From: Rhabditoides inermis | Taxonomy: Eukaryota > Nematoda > Chromadorea > Rhabditida > Rhabditidae | Assembly (NCBI GenBank): GCA_963966185.1 | Contig: CAWZYM010000250.1 | Location: forward strand, 62,001 to 126,000 | Length of the DNA: 64,000 nt | Reading direction: 5' to 3' | Part shown: piece by piece, positions 24,701 to 38,268 of the stretch | Layout: each line of letters begins with the position of its first letter | How positions within the stretch are numbered: the first letter of the stretch is position 1 | The notes under the pieces: model-generated | Database searches by the model: none | What the model saw: only the letters and a program-made list of their open reading frames with translations | What the model was told of the DNA's origin: nothing | Made by a program: the position numbers and the translations under genes

Positions 24701-27700
24701 GCCTGCTTCCTTCATTGTCCATCTCTATCTCTCTTGACATGTCAATGAATCGAGGATGCACGCGGTCTCCGGACGGAAATTGATAGTTGTGTTTGCGGGG
24801 TGTGTGTGTGTGTGATAAGAGAGATGGGGTTTTCTGATAGCTTAGCCGCCAATCGACCAGCTGTGATAACTGAGGGGGGTCGATTATGTCTGGATGGGAG
24901 CAAGGACCGAGAGAAGGGGATGCGCATGGATTCATGGATAGAATGCAATGCGATCTTGCTTTATTGTTCACGTTCAGTCTGCTGCTATCGAATGTCATTT
25001 CCAAACAAATGAGCCGCCGCGGCTTGTATTTATGAGTGTTCTGGTCACGCAATGTGCGGGAGCTGTGTCTGTTTGGTTCGGAGTGACGACAACGAAGGCG
25101 TCTTTGTCTCTCGCTCGCTACTCGCTCCAAGCCATCTGGCCGATTCACGCCACGCTCTTCTCTCCCTCTCCATCATCCACCACATGCTACAGTTTACATG
25201 TGCCCTGGCGATATTTGTGAATATTGCCGAACCCGTTATGCGAGGGACCTACGGTTCCCCCACACCTAGCCAGTTTTGTGTTCACCTCCCTCTACTGCTC
25301 TGCTGACTCGAAAGTTTGCTCGAATGACGAAAGACGAAAGGAGTGTTTACGTTTTGCGTATTTCGGAATCTCTGACCGAAAGGGGGGGGGGGGGTAGGGA
25401 GAGGTGAATGGAGTCTGGCGATAAGATGAACTGTGAGAAACGAATAGCGTTGTTTGTTTGCACAGTCGCTGCAGTCAACAGTCAACAGGCGACACGGACA
25501 GTGGACACGCACCGGCAACTAAATACACAAGATACGCTCATTCCTGAACGCTATAACTAGCTCAAGCCTATTCTGGTATTCTGAACGTCCCTCGTTCTCG
25601 TCTAAGAGTCTAAGTGGTCTCCGACCGAGATATTATCTGCTAAGCAGTTGTCTCCACAAATTAATAGCCATGCCTATATGTTGGATTGTGTATGCATGTA
25701 GAGATGAATGGGTTTGTTGTGGCTGTGGTTGTGTGGGACGGGCGGGAATGGGTAATGGATGAAGGAGAAAAGCAAGCGAGTGAAGGCACGCGGTGCTCAC
25801 TGGGATGTAGGATGGATGATATGCTGCGCTGCGCCGAACTCGCTCTCTCCACTCCACTCGCACTCACCACCCATTAATCTTATCTCACACGCACGAAAAG
25901 AGCGTCTCACTAACTGCTCACCCGAACCCTCAATACTCTGCGTGTTGTTGTTTGGGGGTTGTTTTGTCTGGGTGAGATAAAGAAACGGAATGGGAAGTGA
26001 GTTTTTCCCCATCTGCCGCGTCAATCACAAAGATGCGAGGATGGGTGATAGGTGTAAGCGCCAGGATGTTTATGTTTGAACGGAGTGAAATAGGTGTTTG
26101 ACATATGAAGATGCGCGAGACAGAAGGGCAGAGAGCGGCCTGCGAGTGCATGGACAACAACATGTAAAACAGTGGCATGGAGTAAGCATGGCTCGCTCCT
26201 TTCAATGTGCTGTTGGTTGGATGGATGATGATGGAGGAGCCGCAGGCGGGCGAGCGAGACGCAGACGAGACGCGCGTCGATCGACTCTTCCGCTGTTATC
26301 TGATCTCCTCTCCGCGGCGGGTTCCCGATTCGCCCCGCCTGCCACATTCTCCCATTGCACATCGACCTGTCGTTGTTTGTTGCACAACTACATAGACATA
26401 CAGCTACTGCTAGTAAAGTGATCAGTCGGAGATTGAATTATTAGTCTTCTCACGGTGTTGTCTATCTTTCGTTCAGTTTTAGTCTATTATTTCTACGCAG
26501 AACATCGATCTTAGTTCCATTATGTAATGGATGTGAGATGTGATGGGTGATTTCATGTATGCAAGCGTGGGTACGCAAACGTTACTAGCGTGTGACACTT
26601 GCGCGTCATGACTATTGTTCTGTGAAACCTCTTGATGCTTTTAGAACAGCTCGGTAACGGCTTGCCGAATTAGTGTCTAGTGATGTGCTACTCTACACAG
26701 TCTACACGCAAAGCAGGACTAGAAAAATACTATGAGAAGAAAGGTGGTGTGAGGTGAGCGCAGCGAATCCAAGTAATGAAATCGATTCGATCGCAAGCGC
26801 GAACTGGAGTTATGTCGTCTTTGCACCGCACCGCATTCGCAGCGCAATAAAGGTAGATTGGCTGGCTGAGTGAGTGGCCTACTGGCTGGTGAGAGCGATT
26901 AGCTGCGTCGCTGAATGGTGATTATGATTTGCGTGCACTGCGCGTGCCCTTTCGCGGACTCCCGTCCTCTGCTGTCCGCTCCTTTGAGGTGCGTCCTTGA
27001 TCCAACGAGGGCTATTGTCACAGTCGCTGTGTCGAGTTGTTTGTACACGGGTACAATCGGCCTATCCCTGTCTCGCCACCATCGACCGATCTGTTTTACA
27101 GACGTTGTTGTTGTGTGTTGTATTACATTTGTGATTTATAGTCGTTTTGATAGGTTGAGTGGTGGCGAATCGGGAATTGGATTGCTGTCGCAGTCGCACA
27201 CGACCGTGACTGCTATCTATCTATATGAGTGTGTATACATTGGTGGTCAGGTTTCGCATTCTGCCCCTCTCGCCTGCTTGTCTGACCGCTGGCTGTGACT
27301 GCAGTGTCCAGCTGTGTTGGCTGGTTGTGCAGCAGTCAGTGTGTGAGGCGAGTGTGTCTGACCCGCCCGCCCGCCCGCTCTCTTGCCGCTGTCTCCTCTC
27401 TCCAGCCGACGCTCGCCTCTCGCCTCCTCTCATTGTTTGTGTATGGAGATGCGAGCGATTGGAACGAGATGCGAGAATCTGTCTCTCACCTCTTCTCGGT
27501 CTGTGTTATATTAGTTTTCCTCGGCTGGGATGGATTAGATCATTGATCCATTGCGGCGTCTTTAACAGAAACACTCCCTGTTGTCCGTTGGTCCTTTTAC
27601 AGCCACATCGGAATGGTCCCTCAATTGTGCGTAGTTGTGTAATTGCATTGTCACGGCGGTCGTTCCCGTTTCCACACTATCGTCTCTATCTCTACTCTCT

Positions 27701-28271
27701 CTCTCTCTTTCTCTCTCGTTGTGTTGCCGGTTGTTAGGTACGCAGAGCGAGCACCAGTTACCGTTTATTGCCAGTTGTCGAGAGATGAGGAGCGAGGGAC
27801 GGGAAGGAGGGGAAATTGAGTTATGAGTGTGTCGGTCGAGTCGTTTGATGCGCCGCCAACCCCCTCCCCCCTTCTCGACGGCTTCCCCCAGCCTATTCTA
27901 CTCGATCGCACCATTTCCCGTGCATTTATTCTGACTGTCGATCGTTGTTCGGTGCAGACCGCCAGACAGACCAGAATGAGACATGATGGTCGATTCGAGT
28001 ATAGGTTTACGAGCATTGATTGCTGTCGTGTCGGGGGCCCGATTGTGGGTGTGTGTGTGTGCGGGGAGACGGGAAGAGAGAGAGGAAGGGAAGAGAGAGA
28101 TTGGCGGGGCGACAGCAGCTCGGCTCACACGAACGCTATGCAAGAGAGTAGTATCTGGAGAGTGCACTCTGGCACCTTCCCCTCCCCACCGCCTCTTGTT
28201 TCATTCTTATTCACGTTCTTATTCTCGATTGGTTCACTTCAGCATGTCATATCTCTTTCTCCCCCCACCCT

Positions 28272-28335
<64 letters not shown>

Positions 28336-28767
28336 CCCGTCGTCTAGATATCGCTTTCGATTGACGGGTTATGTTGGAAGCATGTGGGAGTGGATTGTTG
28401 GCGGAGTGATTAGGGAGACGCGCCGGCGACGACGGACGCCCCGCAGTGCATGCATTCTCGACTATTTCTTGCTCTTCTCGCATCGATGCCACTTCGTATT
28501 CCCACCCGCCCGCTTGACACGTTTATGTCGTCTATTCAACGCCGTGTGCTGGCTGTTCTCAGAATAACAACAGGGTTGGCGTCAGCGGTCGGTGGCCGGG
28601 GCTGGAAGGGCGGGGCGAGCGATCAGCTGTGAACCAGCTGATTCTGCTGTGAGAGAGTGCGGCGCGGGCGGAGACGCACAGAGACCGAGTGTATTCTTTC
28701 TCTTTCTCTCTCTTTCTCTCATCTTCTCTTTCTTAATTCCTCTTACTTTTTTGTTTAGCGCGTGGCT

Positions 28768-28829
<62 letters not shown>

Positions 28830-30903
28830 CAGCCAACACACTTGGGCCATGCGCATCGCAAAGTGTCCCCAATATGAACCCACTCCGCACACTGCGGATG
28901 TTACGAGTGATGCAGACACATGAGATGAAGATGGGTGGGCGCCAGTCGTCGGATTTTCTCTATACTTCTTATATTGCTAGTGTGCTGATGTTATCGAATA
29001 TAGAGAGATGGTTGATAGCTGTTTTTTTCCTGCCTGTGACATATAGGAATTACATTTTGTTGAGATGACAACTTAAGTGCAATCGCCTTCTCTCTTCGTT
29101 CTAATAATTCTTGGAGACGCTGTTGATTCCCTTATTCTTTACTTCTGCTTCTTATTTTTCTTCTTCTTCTGTCTCCGTCTCCGCTCGCCTTTCTTTCGTC
29201 TTTTCTGCCAGCGGATCGATGTATGTAGGGAATGGCGAGTTTTCCCCGGAGTTGTGTTGTTTCTTCTTCTCATTCGATAAGAATAACGACGACGACGAGT
29301 TTTCTCTCTTCAATCGCAGCCGGCATGTGTCCTCACCATGCACGCATCTCACGGTACAGTCAGCCACGCTGCTGCCACTGTTCACTTTTTTATATAATGG
29401 GTGTCGCGCGTGTTTTAGCGACACTAACTACAACTCATTCACATTTCCTTAGTATTAGATTGTCCGGCTCGTTGCAAAAGGGAATGGTGAAGTGTGTTGA
29501 CGCGACTAGTTCTGCTTTCTGCCTCTTCCCATTCCGTGGAAGAGACTGCTTGTATTATCTTCTCTCATTCTTCCCAACCAAACACGACATGCTTGCATAT
29601 GCAGCAACTTTATCGTTTGGCGGTTGTGTATCGACTGGAGTGTTGATTGCGGGCAGAAGGCGAGGAGAGAGGTGAGAGGTGCCTGCTCTCTGTGTCTGCC
29701 CTGACTGGCCAAGTGAGATGCTCTGGCTCTCTCTACTCTCGCCTCTCCTCCAGCAATCGATGCTCAGCCGCGCTCATCCCGCACATACACAACACAACAC
29801 TGCAGCAGCAGCGAGGGCCAAAGCAGCCACACACAATAATAATAACAAGCTCGGAGTGAGCGGAAGGATGCGGTTGAGGGAGTGTGGCGTTGGTGGAGAC
29901 GCTAGGCAGAGGAGGGCCGAGGAGGCATCAATCACGAAAGGAATCTGGTTCCGCCAGCAGCGTTTGTGACTTTGGTGCCTACGAGCGCACGGTTTTGCAT
30001 TTTGTGGCTGCAGTTAAGAGGAAGGAGAGTGAGTGAGTTGTGAGTGAATGATTGCACTGGACTGGGGTGACAAGGCCTGTATTGTCGACCACTCCTTCTA
30101 TTTCTTTTCATGTCCTTCACGCGACTTTCGGGTACATTTCCAATGAGAATGAGTCGTTCGTTCCTTTTGTCTGCCCTGCTCTGCTCAGTGTCGGGCTCGG
30201 GCCTAGCGTCTTTCTTCCTTCCCGGAATATGCTAGTTGCCCCGTTCCGTGCGTGCCCTCCTTTCTTTATTGCCTATATCTTGTTTTCTTGTATCTTGTTC
30301 ACTATGCTATGTCTAGGAAGGCAAGACTGCTTTCCCGCTTGTCTTCGTTCGCCGCACAATTATGATTGAACGTATATATTACGAGTAGAAGGCTGGACTG
30401 GGCAATGAGCGATGATCTATTTGATTGCTGTTGCATGGGCGATGATCTCTCTCTCTCTCTCTCCCATATGTTGCTAATGAACAGGAGAGGGTGCGTATAA
30501 AGCGGACCTTTTCTGTGCGGGGTGTTGATGGAGGGAGAGAGGGGGGCATAATGAGGCAGATGCCCGGTCTCTCTCTCTCTCTCTCTCTCTCCTTCCCTGC
30601 ATTCTCTGTCCCTGCCCACTGTTCCATTCCCATCACTGCATCGACTGAATATGAACTGGATTCTGTCTATCTCGCATTCATCCCATGTACGATGTACCGC
30701 ATAGCGTGCATCTCTCCGATCGCCATCCATCATCATTTTCTTGTTGTGTGTTGACTGTGTGTGGACGGACGGGCGACAAAACACAATTGCCGACCGCGCT
30801 CGCACATCTGAGCAAACTCTTCCTTCTCCCGCCCGCTCACTCGCATAGTCTGTACCAGTCTTTCGTATTCTCCTGTATCCCTCTTGCTGCGCGCTGTTCT
30901 CTA

Positions 30904-30934
<31 letters not shown>

Positions 30935-31643
30935 CTCACTCTCATCTCTGGTCACCCGCACCTGTCATTGATTGGTTCTGGTTGTTGATCGAGCTGTGGT
31001 GCAGCTGATGCGGTAGTGTATCCGGTTGTTGTGTTGATTTGATAGGATCGTGTCGTCTGTGTCGAGTGTCGTTTGTTGCGGGGTATGACCGTGGTGATTG
31101 TAGTGGCTGACTTCGGAGTGTTAGTTGTGGAATGACAGTGGAAGTGGCGCGTCCGCGACGGGCGATCACTGCCCGCAGACGCCTCAACTCGATTCCGATG
31201 GAGCCGGTGAACAGACTGGCTGCGGCCGACGTGGAGGAGGAGAAGGAGCTGCGGCGGGTAGAGAAGAGGGAGAGGGAGAAGGAGGAGGAGCGCGCCAGCG
31301 TGTCTCCTCGGCTGGAGGAGGGCGGTCGGCTGCGGCGCTCGCCCAAGGCCACCCGACCCCGCACCCCTCCCCCCTCCCCGCCCAAGGCGGCCCGCAAAAG
31401 CAGGAGAATTATGGCTATTAAGGTTGATACAAACATTAAAGAAATTATTAAATACTCAGTTTTTCTATGTGCTCACTCTTTTCACGTTGTGTTTTTTTTC
31501 AGAACGATCGTCACTCTCCTTCTATGGAGAGCCCCGACGGAGGAAGGAGGTACGGAGACAGCCCTCGATCGAACAGCTACAACCAGAATGAGGTGAGCAA
31601 GCACTTATTGATCCCCTACCAGTTTTTTGTCGATTTGTGGATG

Positions 31644-31696
<53 letters not shown>

Positions 31697-34600
31697 GATT
31701 GTTCAGATAGGATTAGCAGATGTGATGGAGAATGGAGATGGTAGTGTTGTAGTGTGTGCTCGACTGGAGGGTTGTGAATTTGTCCGTGGGATGATGAGTG
31801 TCAGTCTGTTATCCTCTTCCCTCTTCCTCGCTCCTCTCCGATACTCCGATGCTGTTATGTGGTGGATATGGTATTGGCAGGCTCATCTCATCTCTTCTCT
31901 TCTTGCATAGCATACACTGCGTAATTTGTTTTGCGTTGCTCCGCTGCCGGCGGCGCGGGGCAAAGACGCGGCAATTCGAAGGGAATGACATTCGGTTGGA
32001 TATGCGACCGTTGGAGAAAGGGAGGGGAATGGAGGCGAAGTGGCTGAGAAGAGGAGACGGTTCAGGCATACGGTATGGTTGAGCGCTTCTGTCTTTTTTT
32101 GATAGGCGCCTGCAGTAGGCGTATTTTTACTCGACAGCAGCCTTCTTTGAAACTATTTCTGCTCTCTCTGAATCAAGTGTCTGCTGGCGGCTGCGACAAT
32201 CGAGTAACCATAGACGATAGAATTCCAAGAACTGGTTAGGGATGGAAGCTGTACTGGTAGTTGTTGTTAGTAATCTTGTAGATGGATTGCATAATTTAGT
32301 GGAACGCGGCATGTAAGAAGAAGCGCAGGGGGTCTTATTCTTGTTTATTTGAGATGGCACGCGTGTCACGACTCAGGATGGGTGAAACCGTTCCGATACC
32401 AGTTCCTCTTTTTGTAGCTGTCGCAAAAACGACGCGCGCAATGGCGTATGGGGGAGAGGCAAAGAGGGAAAGAAAAGTAGTGAACGCATACCCGTGGTTT
32501 CCTATTTTCTATGAAATATTATGAAAAGGCTGATGCTGATAGAATGAATAGTGGCGTACGCTCGTATCATCATCTCATATTGAATAGAACGATCTTTGAC
32601 CATCCCCCTATGCCACTCTTTATCGCTCATATAACAATCGGGGCCGGCATTCATTGTCAGTTCAGTGAGCTCGAATGAAATGAAATCGCTCGCGCCTTCG
32701 TTTTTGTTTGTAGCGATGTTGATTGAAGAATAGATGCGGCAGCTTGAATTTCCCTATTGTGTCTCAGCCCTCGAACACGAAACCGTAACTACTATCGGAA
32801 TCTTTTGCATTTGTTTGTCTTTTACTTCAAATTACAAATTACAGCTGTTTCCATCTCTATTCAGTATAATGATTGCCGAGGCAGTGAGCGAAGCTCAGAT
32901 TTGCGCGCGGGAAAAGGCTAGAGTGTGGCGCGGCGCGCGGCCTCTCGATCATTCGGCGATCTTCTCTGATCGATGTCTTGTTTGAATCGCGCGCGCTTGG
33001 TCTCTTAACGATCTGAATTGCGACTAGAGGGTTAATCAATTTTTTACAGTATCCCTCCAAACTGTCTTCCTGAATAATATTGTACATGTTTTATGTAGGC
33101 CGCTTCGCATTACTTATGGCACGTACCCATTCATCGCAAATGTGCTTATGACCGTCTCTCTCTCACTCTCTTTCTATCTCGCTATTTTCTCCCTTCCTCC
33201 AGTGTCTCTCTCGCACTCTCTCTCGCTCCCTCTCCATTTCTCTCCGCTGGTTCGCGAGCTGGTTGGATTATATCGGGGAAAGAGTTATCTGACATTGAAA
33301 TCTCACCTTTATTGCGACTACTGGATGTATGAAGAAAAAGGCGGAGAGAGAGAAAGAGAGAGAGAGAAGGGATGTGATTATTAGACCAAGTGAAAGAAGA
33401 AAGAGAGTATGAGAAATGAGCGCGAGTGTCCGGCGTCCGGCGGATGCGAGTGATTAATGACAGTCGAAATGTCTCTCTCATTTCTCCATCTTTCTCTGCT
33501 GATCTTCTATCTCTGATCAATGAGTGTAACTCATTCACTGCAAAAATAAAAGTGCTATTATTCGCATCGGTTGGGGGTGATTTTCATGAGAACATTGGAT
33601 TAATGTTAATCGGCTGACCAGTTGTTGGTCGCACACAGTCTTCTTTTATGGCATTAGAGTAGTAATCGGCTGTATGGAATAAGTGACTTGGATGTGATGG
33701 CAGATGGCATGTATGAGAGCAGGCGTGTCGTCGTGTGATTGGCTGCGTGCTGGCCGGCGGCTGCTATGATGGTGTGTGACTGAGTGACTGAGTCTGTCTG
33801 GTTGCAGCTCGATGATCTGATCATCGACGAGATTCTCTCGCTGGAGAACGAGCAGCAGAGACACGACGGCCAGCGACCCAAGACTCAGCCGGTGCGTTGC
33901 CCTCGTTGTTCGTCATGCATGTTGTGTCGCGTGATCACTGATCGGCCGTGTCGTGCGCGCGTCGCCAAATGTCCAGACTAGTGACTAGATTAGCATGCGC
34001 CCATGTGCGTACTATGCATGTGTACTCTCGTGTGTGAGTGTGTGGTGGTGGTGGTGAAGTATAGGGTGCGAGTCTGACAGACGGCTTATGTCTCATGCCT
34101 GCTCGTGTTTGTCCACCTGGTTATGGATAGTGGGATAGTGGGGCTCGCCCATCCCGTTTCCCGCATATCTCCGCTCGCAGTGTCCCATCAGTCACCGAGC
34201 AGTGTTGTTTTCGTTGGCCCTTGTGTTTTTTCACGCCGTTCGCCGTTGCGGCCATTCGTTCAGTTGGAAAAAAAGATTGTCGGTTGGAAAAAAGAAGGGG
34301 CGTTGCGAAAGCGAGAGGAATGAGATGGAGAGCGGAGACGGAGAGAACAACACAGCTGAGTGTGTCGACACGACTGTTCTCTGATTTAAGCTGTTGTTGT
34401 CCTGTTGAAATTTTCTGACAATTTTTTTTAAATCTGAAATGTTCTACCGTCATCGCGTTTCATAAAGAAAATACTTCCACAAAAGAAATGTGGTCTAGTA
34501 TTTTTCATTTTCTAGTATTTTTGTCAATTCATATTTGAATAACAGCTTTAGAAGAAAACTATGTTGAGATATAATGTAAGTAGATTTCGAGCTGGTTGTG

Positions 34601-37600
34601 TGTTTAGCTTCCTTTCGTTTTGATAGGAGGGGTGAATGCGGTAGTTTGATTGTGCCGAGGCAATTTGTGGTGATATTTGTGCGTTGGGGACAATGGTACT
34701 TTGGCGGTGGCTGGGGTTGAAATGTGATATGGTGTGGAAGAGTGGGTGAGGAAGAGCAGGAAGGCGAGATACTGTAGCTGTATCCACCACCACTCTCCCA
34801 TTGTTCGGCGCGATGAGATTTGCCTATGAATCGAACAATCCCAATTAACCCCGCTGTTGCGGTTGGCTGGTGTAATGATGATGATGATGATGGTTATGTG
34901 AAGAATATGGAATAGAAAGAGGGGAGGGGGTATTGTGTTGTGATTGTTTGGTGTCGATGGCTGGGAATGTGGAAATTGGAGACGGTATTGTGTCGCGGTG
35001 TGCGCGAAAGGAAGAGGGTGAGAGGGGATGAAGGATTCCCCATTGAACGAGCCCGCCTCCCGCGTGAGCCTTGTCATGTATGCAAATGAGAGTGCGCGAA
35101 GAGAGGAGAGAGGGGAAGGCGGAGGGGAGAGTGGTTCATTCGATCATCATTACACCTATGTTTACTACACGTTGTGCATTCGTGTGTGTTAATTCTGCAT
35201 GCTTGTGTTCACACCTCGCTACCCACTCTTCTATCTTCATCTTCTCTTTCAGCTGAGCGTCTCTTATTCGTGCGCCGACAACCTGACGCAGCTCTCTGGT
35301 GCCTCGAATGCGCGCCCGATCCCCGGAACAAACTCGTCCGGTACGTTACAATACTCTTTCACATAACGTCTTTTGTTCCCTTTTAACGGTGCGAATAGGA
35401 TTTGGTCCCTCTCACGCGCCTCTTTTCCCTGATAGTTCATCTCTTCATCTCCCCATCTCTCTGCTGTCGGCGTCCCGATTCGATTTGTTCGCCGCGGCTG
35501 CCTGTTTCGGTCGCAGTTTTTCTTCTGTGTTGGCTGTGTGGCGACAGTGCGTCGATCAGTCATATACATTGGGAGAGAGAAGGGGGGTGGGGGAGCATGT
35601 GACTGGCGGCGTGCCAGGAAAGGGCGAGAGTGTTGACGGGCAGAGCGGGCGCAGCTGCCGAGGCGGACACCGGTAGACGGTCCGACAGCCGCCGGGTATG
35701 GAGCGGCGCGATCGCAACACTCTGCGTCTCTGTCCTCTTGTATGGAGAATACCGCACTCTCCATCTCTAGTGTCTCTCTGCTACTCTTCAGCCAGGCTGC
35801 GTTGACAGAGTGTCGTGTCGAATTCGCACGCTGGGAGGGGGTTATCACCACAGTGGGCGGGCGTCCGGCGGCCAATCAGCTGATCACTTTGTACTCACCA
35901 CGTGTGTCGACTCACTGCTCTCCCAATCACAACACACGCGATACTCGAGTATTCCTATTCATACTCGCTCATCGATTGATTCTGTTTGTACCTGCTGGTA
36001 GATCAGTGATCTCATTGATCTGCTCTCCATTCCTTCTTGTACCCTGGCTTCTTCCCTATGAGAATGCATGACGAATGGCCGGGCTACCAGCTCACTGACC
36101 TGGACTTGTTTGCGCAGCTCCAGAAGCAGAGCATCCAAGGACTGCTCAAGAATGTCGTCCAGCAATGTAAATACGGTTTCACAGAACTCTAGTACTTTTT
36201 AAAAATTTCATTTACAAATACTTAATTACGTTTTACAACATATTAATCATGCGTATTGTTTTCAGGTGGATCGGGCCACTCTGGCTCTCCGAACGGCATT
36301 GGCGGCGGATTCCCGATTCCCGGTGCCGACTTCCGACAGGTGGGAAAGGGGCTCTCTCGTTTAGTCACGTGCGCGGCTTGCATCACACTCATTTCATTGC
36401 TTGGGTACGGTATGTGATATGTGTGGTATTCAGGGGGATGACTGCTATTCTGGGATAGGTGAGAGAAAAGAGAGAGTTGTAATCTGTGAGGGGGTTGGAT
36501 AGGAGAAGAGAAGAGAGTGTGGCACTGATTGCCAGATTGCGATGACGTGCCAAGGAAATAGAGAGAGAGAGAGAGAGAAAGTGTTGATGTCTTGTGATAT
36601 TGCGTTTTTTCCTCGCCATGGTTGTCGTGTTGTTGATAATGAAGAGAGAGAATGAGAGCGGAATCGGTGATAACACAGCTGATAACCTGATAGACCCCAG
36701 TCAAGAAAGACAGGGGTGTTATGAAATATTGCGATAGCTAACCGCTACTCATCTTTTTCTGGATGTGAGCGTATTCGATAAGCGAAAGGTGGCTGGGTTA
36801 AAGTAGACAGTAGTGTGAACTACAATGCAAACAAACATGATATGTGTACTGCAGGTTGTGTCGTCGTCGGCTCCGACGTCTTCCCTGGACATGGACAGTG
36901 TGGTGCGCGGCGGGAGCGGCGGAGACGGAGAGGACATGTTCCGAGACAGACGGAAAAAGGACATACACAACATGAGTCAGTCACTACGCTACTATGCACT
37001 CTTGCTCTGTGTTGCATTGGCGCCATTGTAGTCGTTTGAGTGTGGGGATGTCGCTATGCACTTTGAGTTTGTTGCGGGTGCTATGGGGGGACAACAATAT
37101 GCGGCTGGTCACGGGACCTACCCGCCAGTGTAAACCGAAAATTCGGTTATTTTCGAACACTTGCACTTGATTCCGATCTTTGCAACGCGTTGGGTGTAGG
37201 TAGGTAATGGGATACGCAAAAGTGCACATGGCGTGTTATGAATTGAACGTGCATCGACCACAAACCCCTAAAGTTCACTGATCGCGGTGTGATTGTTTCT
37301 TGTTTGCTGTCGCTTTATGTGCGCGGTGCGCCTTTTTTGCATCTCCGAAAAAGTGGAATGGCTGTCGGGCGAGCGATTCGGTTGCCGGAATGCAACAACA
37401 AAAACGGGCAGCAAGCAGTGGCCGAGGGATTCGGATATGTGACGTTGCAGTCATGGGATTAGATGAGCAATATGATATTGTTCATTATGGGTATGGAAGC
37501 TGGTGTACACTGTGTGCGCAAGAAAAAAGGTCATAATGTGATATCTAATCGTAGTATGGTATGTTTCAGTCGAGCGCCGTCGCCGCTACAACATCAACGA

Positions 37601-38194
37601 CCGCATCAAGGAGCTGGGTCTGATGCTGCCCAAGCACAGCCAGGAGGACATGAAGCTGAACAAGGTGAACAATAAGGTACACTAGATGAGCACGCATCCT
37701 CGTGAGTGAGACGTTGCCCATATGTGGACGGGAGTGAATGGAACGGTTGCAGGGCACTATCCTCAAGGCGAGCTGCGACTACATCCGGCAGCTGCAGAAG
37801 GACAAGGAGGTGATGTTCAAGCAGACGCAGGCGGCGCAGCAGGTCGAGGCCGTCGCCAAGCAGTACGCGGACAGAGTGCGGGAGCTGGAGGAGCAGCTGG
37901 CAAGGAACGGACTGTCCGTCCCGCCCGCCCACCTACCACAACTACCCACCCTCCCACAGCCGCCCATCGGACGACAGATCAAGTCGGAGCCCCACGAGGA
38001 CTCGCCCAACCACACGCCGTGCGGCAGTCTGGTGAGTGGAGGGGAGAGGGAGAGGGAGAGAGGGGAGTGGGGTACTGACTGGTGCGTTCAGCAGAGCTCC
38101 TCTGGCTTCATGTCTCAGCTGTCGGACACGACTGCCGCCATGGCGATCGCGTCGCCCATGCAGAGGGGACACATGCAGCACCAGCAGGTACGAG

Positions 38195-38268
<74 letters not shown>

